From assembly GCA_032622095.1 (NCBI GenBank), contig CP136062.1, forward strand, positions 39,310,918-39,374,917: 64,000 nt of DNA, written 5' to 3'. The stretch's first letter is position 1. Each line of letters begins with the position of its first letter. A model generated the notes under the pieces. The model worked only from the letters and a program-made list of their open reading frames with translations, made no database searches and had not been told where the DNA came from. Position numbers and translations under genes: made by a program. Source of the stretch: Siphonodentalium dalli. Its lineage: Eukaryota; Mollusca; Scaphopoda; Gadilida; Siphonodentaliidae. Shown here one piece after another: positions 41,544 through 52,800 of this stretch.

Positions 41544-43643
41544 ATGGAGCCCGATGCAATTCTCCCTTCTAAACGTCGAAGAATAGAAGATGACCTGTTA
41601 TGTGATCGATGCTTCATATGTCAGGACTCCCGAAACATTCAGAGCTTATCGCTTGCTACGCCGGATGGTCTTGAGAAATTTGCAGGGTGTGTTACAGAAA
41701 GGAAGAAATATGTTAACGAAGATAATAAATTCTTCGACGTGATCACCCGATTTGAAGCTACGTGTATTACCATCAATGTTAACAGAAATGTATATTGGCA
41801 TCGATCATGCTACGCGAGTTTCACGAGCCGCACAAATATCGATAGATTGAAAGCACGGTCTTCTAGGAATTTGACACACACTTTAGCAAATGATGAAAAT
41901 AACCCTATCAACGAAATTAGAACATCTCGAACTTCAATTACGCGTACTGACTGGGACAGGTGTCTGTTTTGCCAAGTTTTGGAAAAGACAACAAAGTTGC
42001 ATAACATTGAGACCACAGAAGCTTCAGACTTCATCATGCGACACTCCAGTAAGGATCAGACGCTTAGATATCGACTTGCAGGTGTCGTCGACCTTATAGC
42101 AGCAGAAGCCAAATATCATCTGCGATGTTACAATGGTTTTAAAAAACGGAGTTTGAAAGAATCACCTCCATCAAATGTTCAACACGATGAAATTATTTTC
42201 GCCGAAGTCATGCAGGAACTTTGGCTGGGCATCAAAAGAGGTGAAATGTACTCACTCATTACAGTTTGGACACGATATAGCGAAATTCTCATGTCACGCC
42301 ATAACAAAGATGCTGGTCTCTTCAGAAGCAACCGGTTCAAAGAGAAAATTAGAAAACATCTGGGAGACGCTGTCGGATTTATTCGGCCTATGCATATGAC
42401 TGAATCTCTTCTCATATATTTCAACTCATCAGCTGAAGATGCCCTGAGGGAGATTGCTGAAACTTCGCTCATTGATGATGGCGATATTCTACTTCCTCGT
42501 GCAGAATACGATATGGATGCTGAAGTTATAAGCTGGCTCTATCGTGTAGGTGTAAAGCTTCACAGCGATTGCGAGGATGTGAAAGGACTGGACGATATAA
42601 GCCTGATAACATCTGATGCAGCTGAAAAGATCGTGCCTGAAAGTTTGTATTTGCTGCTGTATGTAATATGTAAGGGGGATGTTCCACAAGATGAAGGTGA
42701 CAAATTATCTGAAAAGGATGCTGCATTCCGAACCAAGCTACTCAGCATAGCACAAGATATTGTGTTCGTACAATCAGGAAGCAGAAAGCACACACCAAAG
42801 CACATTGGACTCGGAATGGCGATTCACCAGGCTACACGGTCCAAACACCTAGTGGAGCTCCTACATGCCGCCGGCCATTCCATAAGTTACGACACAGTTC
42901 TTCGTGTCGATACAGCGATTGCCAACGATGCTCTTCAGCGTTACAGTGATAATGACAATATTGCAATTCCGCGGAACTTTGTTGACATACAATTGCCTGG
43001 CTATATCAGATATGCCAATGACAATATAGATATAAACGAAGAAACAATAGACGGAAAGGACACGTTCCATGCCTCACAAAGTGTGGCATATGCACGTTAC
43101 GAATGTGGTACCACCGCAACCCAACATAATCCGATACAAATTGGACGCTCACGGTCGTTTGATATTCCTACAGACTATAATAATATAATTGATTCAAACC
43201 TATATACAGGACAAAAGCCGGATCCAGTTTTCTTAGGTGACACTAGTAATCTCAAAATCCGATGCCTAAATGACGAAGAGGTGACGAAAGAGGCAAACAA
43301 AAAAGATCTCCTGTGGATTCTGTGTCGTGCACACCAGGAAGCACATCAGCATGTTCCCAGCTGGACAGGGTTTAATCAGAAGACAGAAGGAGAAGGATGT
43401 GACAAAACTGTTATTGGACACCTTCCACTTATCAACGAGCCTGCACATGACTTCGACACATTGTGGACTGTTTTGTGTCGATCTGCTGCCATGACATTGA
43501 AACTAGGACAGAAATATACAGTCATCACGTTTGATGAGGCGCTCTATTCTAAGGCCAAGATGCTCCAGTGGCACTACTCGGATGCTCTGAAGGACACAGT
43601 CATCATGCTTGGTGGATTTCACATACAGATGAATTTTTCGAAG
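41544..43643 (+). CDS. CXC-type transposase-like protein, coding exon 1 (residues 1-700)
   Basis: Begins at the ATG seven bases after a splice acceptor. A basic start (SKRRRIED) may be a nuclear signal. It then holds two similar zinc-binding-looking modules: CDRCFIC (residues 20-26) with YWHRSCYASF, and WDRCLFCQ with KYHLRCYNGF. Later parts include KHIGLGMAIHQATRSKHLVE, HVPSWTGFNQ and CRSAAMTLKLGQKYTVITFD, then MLGGFHIQMNF at the exon end. The last block resembles conserved regions of uncharacterised metazoan repeat proteins (DUF6589-like in style, from memory). The exon is exactly 700 codons and ends AAG before GTTAGTAAG, phase 0. Frame past 43643 is intron read-through. Confidence 0.85.
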
Positions 43644-44122
43644 GTTAGTAAGTATTCATTGGAAATAATGTTCAATGGGTTGACTTGTAAACATATAAAT
43701 GTAGAGTACACAACAACTGTAGTTTTCAATGAATTATATATTTGTTACCAAAATGTGGTCATATGTCGTAATGTAAGCTGTGTTCGCGTGACCAAACATC
43801 ATACAATGTTCCATGCATATATTACATATAACAATAAAATCAAGGGAGGTTTTCTCAGAGACAATATAGACCAATGGTGTTATCTATCTTCAATCGTGTT
43901 CCGAAAAAAATACGTCGACAATTCAGTGGACGATTTGTACATTCGCATGCAGCTGTCGAATTTACACAATAACTTTTCATTTTGTTCCGATTAATTATGG
44001 CATCAAGTATTAGACAATTTTTTTCATGTGTTATGATGTAGAATGTAGATTTCCAATAAAATCAGCGTGAAAATTGGCAGTTTAAATATGGCCAACATAT
44101 AATATCTATCTACATTTTTCAG
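43644..44122 (+). other. Intron 1 of the transposon gene
   Basis: GTTAGTAAG to TTTTTCAG, 479 bases, phase 0. The frame of exon 1 happens to stay open through much of it. Confidence 0.85.
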
Positions 44123-45027
44123 GTCATTGGCGAGTTCATGGAGAACTCCGGTCTCAAAGAAATCTGGACAGAGTCTGGCGTGTATGGTGAGAATACCGCA
44201 GGTAACATCATGAATGGGAAGTTGTGGAACAGGGTGATTCGTGCACACAAGATGACGTATGAGGCATTGTGGCGGTTCAGATTACCATCATTCCTGACTT
44301 GGGTGCGAGAAGATCCGAAGCGGGACTGCACATCAGAAATAGCAGCCTACACAACGACCATCTGCGACGGGTTTGCCGAAAACGATAAGTCCAAAATCAT
44401 GAAGACAATTGAAGAATCTCTTCCTGATGTTGGTAGCCTGCTCGACATGTTGAAGGAATACGAAGCGAAGCGTAACACCGAAGATCCAACTTTCGCATAT
44501 TGGAGTAAATATGGGCAGTTAGTCGAGATTCTCATCCGTTTTACAAGAGCTGCCAGAGAGGGAAGTTGGCAGCTGTATATGTCCTCGTTTACAGATATGA
44601 TGCCATGGTTTGCTGCCTTCGACCACGTGCATTATACTCGATGGGGCACGGTATTCCTGTCAGACATGGTCGCCCTTCAACACACAGCGCCCAGTGTGTA
44701 CAAGGGATTTCTTGATGGGGATTTCGTGGTGAAGGAGACTACCAACCGATTTAACCAGTTGCCAGACGACCAGGCATTGGAACACATCAACAGATCGGGG
44801 AAGGTTGCAGGCGGGCTTGTTGGTATTACACAGAACGATCCCGCTCGTGAGCGATGGGGTATTTCGTACAACGAGAGAGCTGATCTGGCTCAGGCGACGA
44901 ATGCCATGCTTGGTGTGAATACCGATGACTACGAAGACAACGACGACATACAGACAAAAGAGATGGGACAGAAGAGAGTGCAGCGAGACAATGAAGATGT
45001 CCTGAAAATCAAAACCCAATTTGAAAG
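44123..45027 (+). CDS. Same gene, coding exon 2 (residues 701-1001)
   Basis: Starts after TTTTTCAG. The join gives NFSK-VIGEFMENSGLKEIW, continuing the conserved block without a break. The region LWNRVIRAHKMTYEALWRF is typical of the family. Later ARERWGISYNERADLAQATN precedes an acidic stretch (TDDYEDNDD). It ends before GTAAAT with two bases of a codon left over; the third base comes from exon 3 and gives Arg. The neighbouring introns carry canonical GT and AG ends, which supports expression as a spliced host-type mRNA. Confidence 0.87.
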
Positions 45028-45671
45028 GTAAATAAAAATAATAACAAATAAAAATAATAATAAAGCGAACAGACTGAAATCGCCTGCATTCTATTATTAT
45101 AGTTATTGCGTTGAACATTTGTTTTCCTTAAATACTTCTGAATACTTTGCCCAAATTTAACCCTTTCAGTTCCAAGTCCGATTTTTGTATCAACCCATAT
45201 TTCTTTAATCATTTTTCAAATTTATTGATTATAATAATGTGATACATTGATGGAAAGAGCTCTAACAGCTCTTTCCATCAATATATCACATTATTATAAT
45301 CCATAAATTTGAAAAATGATCAAGGAAATATGGGTTGATACAAAAATCGGACTTGGCACTGAAAGGGTTAAGGAAACATGCATATATAATTTTGGAAAAT
45401 ATTTTGAGATTATGAAAAACAACCAAGCCTTACTTAAATTTAATATGTTTTTATGATGTGTAAGTCATATGTATATATTATAGTATTGGCTGTAAGTGTC
45501 AATATGCGGCGTGCATCTTTAAAATCATTGTTGACCTTTGAAATTTACATGTAAGTACTACACGTACATGTATTACATTGTCAGAATATATATTGTCTGA
45601 AGAAGTGAATAAAATAAATCCTGTGAAATACGGCTGGTAAGTATATATGTTGCCTCTTTCTTAAATTTCAG
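45028..45671 (+). other. Intron 2 of the transposon gene, containing a MITE
   Basis: GTAAATAAAAATAATAAC to TTAAATTTCAG, 644 bases, phase 2. It carries the TTAA-flanked palindrome at 45161-45367. Confidence 0.85.
45161..45367. mobile_element. piggyBac-like palindromic MITE in intron 2
   Basis: CCCTTTCAGTTCCAAGTCCG pairs with CGGACTTGGCACTGAAAGGG. The two ~100-base arms are nearly identical in inverted orientation around a short centre (CTAAC). TTAA flanks both sides (45157-45160 and 45368-45371). TTAA targets and CCC ends are the piggyBac pattern. It has no coding capacity. Confidence 0.92.
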
Positions 45672-47355
45672 ATTCAGTCATAGTGCTCAAGATCTGATAT
45701 CACTAACGACGGGTGATATCGCAACAGCGGATATCAGAAAGGACCTTCTGGGTGCCGAAGCTACTGGTATAAAAGTAATCGATGACATAGTTTCGAACAG
45801 GATAGTTACCAAAAACAGTACTATTCACGATACCATCAAACAAAACAAGCTGAAAACATTCGCATCTCTCTACATTATGCCAGTGGCCAACGCCAAACAG
45901 AAGGGCGCAGTCGTAAAATCTGACCGTGATCTCTTCCAACGTATGATTGTCGCAGCGGATGCTGGACGAAATATTGATGTCGAGGAAATAATATCTCATG
46001 AATTGTCCAGGTACCCACTCTCAATTGCCACCACGGATGGCAAGTTACGAACAGCTACCAAGTCGGACCTGGTACCCATTCTCACCGACGGAATAACATG
46101 CAAGGAATTCCCGACATCAGACAACAAGATGTGTTTAATCATAGATGCCATGATGTTAGTGCAGTCAATAGGCAAACCATCTAAAGCGCACAATTTCGGT
46201 GACCTGGCTGATTGCTTCATCAAGACTGTCGACTCTTATTTTTCCAAAGAATGCGACAGGGTAGATGTTGTATTTGATCGGTATCAGCCTCTCTCTATAA
46301 AGGGTTCCACTCGAGACAAACGGCAAGGGTCCACACATGGGATTCGTACTATAATTGAAAACCGGCTAATTCATCTTCCAAAGAAATGGAGCTCCTTCAT
46401 AGTGCTCGAAGAAAACAAGTCGAATTTATGCGAATTCCTGTGTGAGCAAATGAAGCAGTATGGTAAGTTCACGGGAGAGGTGATAGTTAGTGGTGGCTTC
46501 AAACAGATTGATAGCGTCTATTCTTCAGTTGGAAATGACACAACATCCTTGTCCGGAAACCACGAAGAAGCAGACACTAGAATAATACTCCATGCTATAC
46601 ACGCAGGTTCAATTGGGTATCAGCGCATAGTTGTCAGCTGTCAGGACACCGACGTCCTTCTGCTGTTGATTCATTTTTCGTCTAAACTACCAGAAGTCTG
46701 GATGAAATGCGGCACAAAATCCAAGCGTAGATATATTCCCGTTGACAAAATTGACTGTCCTGCTTCTGATGAGCTACTAGCTTTCCATGCAGTTACTGGA
46801 TGTGACAGCACCAGCCAGTTTTCATCTATCGGCAAGAAGACCGGCTGGAATGTGTTTTGCGATAATAGTAGTTCAGATCTTCTGAAAGGGTTTGGGGTGT
46901 CACCGATGCCATCTGATGATACACTGAGCAGTGCTGAGTCGTTCGTTTGTCAGCTGTATTGTCCAGGAACCACACTCAGTTGTATCAACGACATCAGATG
47001 CCAATCCTTCAGAACTATGAAGAGAAGTGTCGACCAACTTCCACCAACAAAGGATGTACTGTTACACCACCTGAAGCGTGCACATTATCAAACGTACATC
47101 TGGCGACATTCTGATGTTTCGAAAGTGGAACTTCCGTCACCTGCCGATTGTGGATGGGAGATAAGTGGAGAGGTTTTGAGACCAGTCTTCACAACAGTTC
47201 CATCTGTGTTGCCCGGTTGTGTGGAGTTACTCCACTGTTCTTGCAAACAATCCAGTCGTTCATGCAGTACCAAACATTGTGGTTGCAGAAAGAGGGGACT
47301 GAAATGCACGGTCGCGTGCAAATGTTTGGGATTTTGTTTAAATCCGAACAATTAA
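45672..47355 (+). CDS. Same gene, coding exon 3 (residues 1002-1562): nuclease-like core and CXC tail
   Basis: After TTAAATTTCAG the frame continues FSHSAQDLISLTTGDIATAD to the stop at 47353-47355. Acidic and histidine signatures recall FEN/PIN-like nuclease folds: NHEEADTR at residues 1298-1305, QDTDVLLLL from about 1326, and HAVTGCDSTSQF from 1374. The C terminus (from residue 1524) is a cysteine cluster, CSC, CSTKHCGCRKRGLKC, CKC and C, resembling half of a Tesmin/TSO1 CXC domain, a DNA-binding fold present in KDZ transposases. Across all three exons there are 1562 codons without a stop or frameshift, unlike every other large element here. Catalytic role is inferred. Confidence 0.87.
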
Positions 47356-47522
47356 TTTATGCTAAATCCTACTCTATGTATACATGTAATATGTTACATG
47401 TCCGAACAACCTACAGTATATACTATAGTATACACTTTACTATATACTATAGTTCTGGAAAGTATTCATGACTTTTACATTGTCTAAAATTAATCTAATT
47501 TAAATGATGCAGTATAAGTTAA
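47356..47522. other. 3' flank of the transposon gene
   Basis: AT-rich with a partial palindrome (ATACTATAGTATACA, then TATATACTATAG) near 47418-47452. No clear AATAAA signal is seen in it. Confidence 0.35.
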
Positions 47523-47971
47523 AGGTACTCAATCCGATCAGAGGGTCTCCATATCATCAAGACACAACAACAACATTTCTTCAAAATACGCTTCAGTTAT
47601 CAGAATCGATTAATTGCAACAAAATAATGCTAACCATTGTCAACTATATATATCAAATTTCCAAAAACGTGCATTTTATTCAATGAAATATGGCCGTATT
47701 ATCACTTGATTATTCATGATATTTAGCCGTATTACCACATGTTTTTTAGAGTTATCCATCTTCATCCGTAATTTTGAACGAGACCATCCATTTGACGGCG
47801 TGTTTCTGGGCCACAAACAATAGAAATAACAAACTTCAAAAATCGATATCTGATCTCAGATATCCGATATCTGAGTTTTAATGGGTAGGTTCCTCGACTC
47901 GATTCAAATATTTGTTATCCCCGAAGCCAAAGAAATAGTAATTTAGGGGTGTTTAATCGGATTGAGTACCT
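47523..47971. mobile_element. TTAA-type MITE, copy B
   Basis: AGGTACTCAATCCGATCAGA at the left and ATCGGATTGAGTACCT at the right, with TTAA on both sides (47519-47522 and 47972-47975). Its inner sequence matches the reverse complement of copy A at 4851-5168: ATATCGATTTTTGAAGTTT, GATGAAGATGGAT, and the CTCGACTCGA and CCCCGAAGCC arms. It is about 130 bases longer than copy A. Confidence 0.92.
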
Positions 47972-47975
47972 TTAA

Positions 47976-48424
47976 GTTGGTGATTTTGATTTGTTATGTA
48001 AAATGTTCTTATAATTGAATGGGGTCTTTTCAGTTATGATTATAAACGTATGCTCATTTTGAAATCAAAACGGTCATGTATACTTCCCAATTATTATTTA
48101 TAGTAGACTCTGGACTAAAATACAAATGCTGATCAGCCTTTCCTTCAAAACACATTGTTAACTACTTGGGTTTCTCTATGCGTATGTGTACAGCTCTGCT
48201 CATAATGTCTTGCCTTAATGTGGCCTTCGTTAAGTTCGCTTGGCATTTTTCTTGCCCTCTTCATGAGAGGGCAATCCGTATTTTGAGCCCCATTAACTGC
48301 AATGACATATAATTTGAACTGTATTCCTGAAAACGGAGACACATAAGCAGTTAACTGTCTGCGTTGGTTTTAAGTACCAGGTGAATGATTTTATGCGACG
48401 CCTGATCAACATTGACATGCCAAT
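47976..48424. other. No gene seen
   Basis: Inside the transposon, 3' to its gene. Short frames only. Confidence 0.3.
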
Positions 48425-48835
48425 TCACAGGACCTTGTAACGTGCTCCGCTATACCCACCCACCCTTATACCGTGAGGTGTGTGGGTACGCTATAGCGGA
48501 GCGCATTACCAGCTCCTGTGGCCAATTGCAGCTAATATTGATATATTCCAATTAATAATACCATCACACAACCTACTAGTGTGTAAATTTTGCATACATA
48601 CCATTTTTTTCTGCCAAAAAAACTGCAAAAATGGCTTTAAATAGGCAGATACTGTGAGGTGTATGGGTATAGCAGAGCGCATTACAAGCTCCTGTGGCCA
48701 ATTCCAGATGGTATTGATCTATTCCAATTGATAATACCATCACACAACCTACTAGTGTGTAAATTTTGCATACATACCAATTTTTCGGCCAAAAAAACTG
48801 AGAAAATAGCTTAAAATAGGCAGATTTTTTGTAAT
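48425..48835. repeat. 182-bp direct duplication with hairpin
   Basis: GTGAGGTGTRTGGGTA, GCGGAGCGCATTAC-AGCTCC, ATAATACCATCACACAACCT and ACTAGTGTGTAAATTTTGCA occur in two copies starting near 48472 and 48654. Before the first copy, TTGTAACGTGCTCCGCTATA forms an inverted pair with TATAGCGGAGCGCATTAC. The word TTGTAACGYGCTCCGCT recurs at the window's right edge. Confidence 0.85.
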
Positions 48836-48879
48836 GACCTTGAAATGACCTTGAAATGACCTTTTAAGGTCACCCCAAC

Positions 48880-49006
48880 AGTGACAACAGGCCTGGTGTT
48901 GAAGCATGTCATATGCACTCTCAGTTGAAACCAGTTGTTTGCTTCTACCCCAAAAGTTTAACGAACTCGATTTTAAGGGCCTTTGGTGGAGTTGGCTCCC
49001 TGACTA
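48880..49006 (-). repeat. Right terminal inverted repeat of the 8.8-kb element
   Basis: In inverted orientation it reads TAGTCAGGGAGCCAACTCC, then TTCGTTAAACTTTTGGGG, TAGAAGC and CAGGCCTGTTGTCACTG. Just inside it, ATGACCTTGAA is repeated three times (48833-48870). Confidence 0.75.
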
Positions 49007-49801
49007 TACCATGAATGTACAGATTGCAGTATACTGCGTACACATTCGATAATTGAGGTGTGCATTACAATTGTAATGGTTCAAGGATAATTTCCGCATG
49101 TATGTACAAGCGATGCAAGCGAACATCTGATGAATCATTTGCAACTTTCTAAACTTGTAATTTGTTAGAACGTTTGCCTATTTCTAACTGTGGTAATGTG
49201 TGAGTCAACTAACGGAAGTGGCAGCGAGGTGTTAAAATTATGAGTTGTTTAAATGATAACAAGATGGTAACAATATGGTCAATATCGCTGTAAATGTGCA
49301 TGTATGTCGGTGTGTGCATGGTGGGACAGCGTCCACATATGTACTGTACCTGTACCAGTGTTCACCCGAATCGGTCGCCCACCCCCCCCCCCTCCCGTGA
49401 TTATTATCTCGCGTTACTTCGTGTTATTATAATATGATAAATAAGTATAATTATCATGTAATACAATATTCTCTGTCAGTCATGGACACCGATATGTCGG
49501 CAGTCGACGGATCCATCGGCGGTGTCACCGTTGCGTAGCAGCCATCGGCTATGCCCAAATAAAAAGTACATGTAACTTAAGGCGACGCGGATCTATCAGA
49601 GTATCAATGTATTTTTAAAACGAAATGCTCACATTCATTCAGCCGTCGTACAAGTTCATAACATCCTCCAAGACAGCCAGGTGCGACCAATGTCCCCGCT
49701 CATTTGGTACCATTGAAGAATATATGTAACAAATGAATGAATTTGAGCCACGCATGAGTGCAAAATCGCCCCATTTACTTATGAACGATGTAAAACAAGA
49801 T
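49007..49801. other. No gene seen
   Basis: Contains a C run near 49383-49392 and no recognisable frame or RNA gene. Confidence 0.3.
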
Positions 49802-49857
49802 GATAATTATAATGAAAATGAATTTATGGCTGGAGTCATAAATTCATTTTCATTATA
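49802..49857. repeat. Hairpin at the satellite edge
   Basis: ATAATTATAATGAAAATGAA paired with TTCATTTTCATTATAATTAT around a short loop (GGCTGGAGTC), directly next to the first satellite unit. Confidence 0.9.
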
Positions 49858-52800
49858 ATTATACTTCCATATTTTAATATGGAAGTATATTGTTATTCAA
49901 TTTTTTATTTTTCTCTATTATTATTATTATTATTTATTATTCTTAATATATTTTAAAACCCTTATATCTCAGAAAGTTTAAAAGATAAAGCATTGAAATT
50001 TGGTAGGTATATGCACCATGCCAAGATGCGTCGTAATGAAACATTTAGGTTTGTGTCCTAACTTGCTTACCAGAGTTATGGCCCTTAAACAAATATTTTG
50101 GAAAAAGTTTGTGCGCAGATCTTCTCCTATAAGAAGTCAGGCAGCTGAATTCGGTTCTCGTGATCGTGTTAACTAACGAAAGGGCACGAATCAGGGAATT
50201 TTTCACCAAGGTCCGAAAACAATTTGTCGACCTGGGGAGGGGTGCAAAATTTGTCAATTTTTTTCTTGTCACCGATCCCAGCCATTTTTACTGTCGGATA
50301 TATATACGACGTACTGATGCTACTCGTGAAAGAATTTTGTAAATCGGGTGAGAAATGACCAAGTTATAACACATCGAAAAATGTACTAATAAAGTCCATG
50401 TGTAGAAAGTGCTTGTGCGCAGATCTTCTCCTAGACGAAGCGCAACAGCTGGATTTGCTCTATGTGAGCGTCTTAAACATAGACAGAAGACCAAACCGGG
50501 AAATTTTGACAAAGGTCCGCTCAATTTTTTTCTGGGCTAGGGGAGGGGCAAAATATGTCAATTTTTGTTTGTCGCCGATTTGAACCAAAATGGTTGTGAA
50601 GTATCTGTAGGATGTACTAAGTATTATCGTGCGTGAATTTTGTGAATCGGTTGACAAATGTAGAAATGGTGGCCCTTTCCTTTTTTTCAAGTTTACAGGG
50701 AAAGCACTATGAATTTATATTTCTTCAACCAATCGTGACGTGTTTGGTATCATTCGATGGGGAATTTTTAGTTCTTTTAAACGATTATTCATTTGCTGCA
50801 TTATGTCGAATGAGTCCGGAGATATTCAAAAAAGTATGAACCAGAAAAATACATATTGGCCTACATAGTAAAATATCGGCGCAATACCTCACCAAAACCC
50901 TGGTAAATATTATAGGGGCATCAAATGCGAACACAATGCCGCAAAAATTAGCTCGATATCTCGAAAATTGGCCGATATATGGGGACTTTTCTACACGCGT
51001 CTTCAAATTTCGAGGCATGGGTGGGGGTCACACCAGAACGTTCCAACTGAACACAGAAATGTCAATAAACCATACTATCGACATTCCAATCAATTCCGCG
51101 CGATTCCCTTATTATACTTCCATATTTTAATATGGAAGTATATTGTTATTCAATTTTTTATTTTTCTCTATTATTATTATTATTATTTATTATTCTTAAT
51201 ATATTTTAAAACCCTTATATCTCAGAAAGTTTAAAAGATAAAGCATTGAAATTTGGTAGGTATATGCACCATGCCAAGATGCGTCGTAATGAAACATTTA
51301 GGTTTGTGTCCTAACTTGCTTACCAGAGTTATGGCCCTTAAACAAATATTTTGGAAAAAGTTTGTGCGCAGATCTTCTCCTATAAGAAGTCAGGCAGCTG
51401 AATTCGGTTCTCGTGATCGTGTTAACTAACGAAAGGGCACGAATCAGGGAAATTTTCACCAAGGTCCGAAAACAATTTGTCGACCTGGGGAGGGGTGCAA
51501 AATTTGTCAATTTTTTTCTTGTCACCGATCCCAGCCATTTTTACTGTCGGATATATATACGACGTACTGATGCTACTCGTGAAAGAATTTTGTAAATCGG
51601 GTGAGAAATGACCAAGTTATAACACATCGAAAAATGTACTAATAAAGTCCATGTGTAGAAAGTGCTTGTGCGCAGATCTTCTCCTAGACGAAGCGCAACA
51701 GCTGGATTTGCTCTATGTGAGCGTCTTAAACATAGACAGAAGACCAAACCGGGAAATTTTGACAAAGGTCCGCTCAATTTTTTTCTGGGCTAGGGGAGGG
51801 GCAAAATATGTCAATTTTTGTTTGTCGCCGATTTGAACCAAAATGGTTGTGAAGTATCTGTAGGATGTACTAAGTATTATCGTGCGTGAATTTTGTGAAT
51901 CGGTTGACAAATGTAGAAATGGTGGCCCTTTCCTTTTTTTCAAGTTTACAGGGAAAGCACTATGAATTTATATTTCTTCAACCAATCGTGACGTGTTTGG
52001 TATCATTCGATGGGGAATTTTTAGTTCTTTTAAACGATTATTCATTTGCTGCATTATGTCGAATGAGTCCGGAGATATTCAAAAAAGTATGAACCAGAAA
52101 AATACATATTGGCCTACATAGTAAAATATCGGCGCAATACCTCACCAAAACCCTGGTAAATATTATAGGGGCATCAAATGCGAACACAATGCCGCAAAAA
52201 TTAGCTCGATATCTCGAAAATTGGCCGATATATGGGGACTTTTCTACACGCGTCTTCAAATTTCGAGGCATGGGTGGGGGTCACACCAGAACGTTCCAAC
52301 TGAACACAGAAATGTCAATAAACCATACTATCGACATTCCAATCAATTCCGCGCGATTCCCTTATTATACTTCCATATTTTAATATGGAAGTATATTGTT
52401 ATTCAATTTTTTATTTTTCTCTATTATTATTATTATTATTTATTATTCTTAATATATTTTAAAACCCTTATATCTCAGAAAGTTTAAAAGATAAAGCATT
52501 GAAATTTGGTAGGTATATGCACCATGCCAAGATGCGTCGTAATGAAACATTTAGGTTTGTGTCCTAACTTGCTTACCAGAGTTATGGCCCTTAAACAAAT
52601 ATTTTGGAAAAAGTTTGTGCGCAGATCTTCTCCTATAAGAAGTCAGGCAGCTGAATTCGGTTCTCGTGATCGTGTTAACTAACGAAAGGGCACGAATCAG
52701 GGAAATTTTCACCAAGGTCCGAAAACAATTTGTCGACCTGGGGAGGGGTGCAAAATTTGTCAATTTTTTTCTTGTCACCGATCCCAGCCATTTTTACTGT

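Larger units (their letters stand above)
40181..49006 (+). mobile_element. 8.8-kb TIR DNA transposon with intact 1562-codon gene
   Basis: TAGTCAGGGAGCCAA at the left end is matched inverted by TTGGCTCCCTGACTA at the right. Weaker inverted similarity continues inward for about 125 bases (TTCGTTAAACTT, GGGTAGAAGC, CCTGTTGTCAC). TAC flanks both sides, so the target duplication is either TAC or TA, the latter counting the outer bases of the repeat. Inside lies one plus-strand gene with three coding exons. Two MITEs have inserted: one in intron 2 and one downstream of the gene. The superfamily is not settled; the C-terminal CXC cluster recalls KDZ-type transposases. Confidence 0.75.

Noticed and set aside
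43644-43994. Extension of the transposon protein beyond exon 1
   Set aside because: A GT donor at 43644 and an AG acceptor before 44123 give a perfect join of conserved sequence; the open frame past the donor is intronic.
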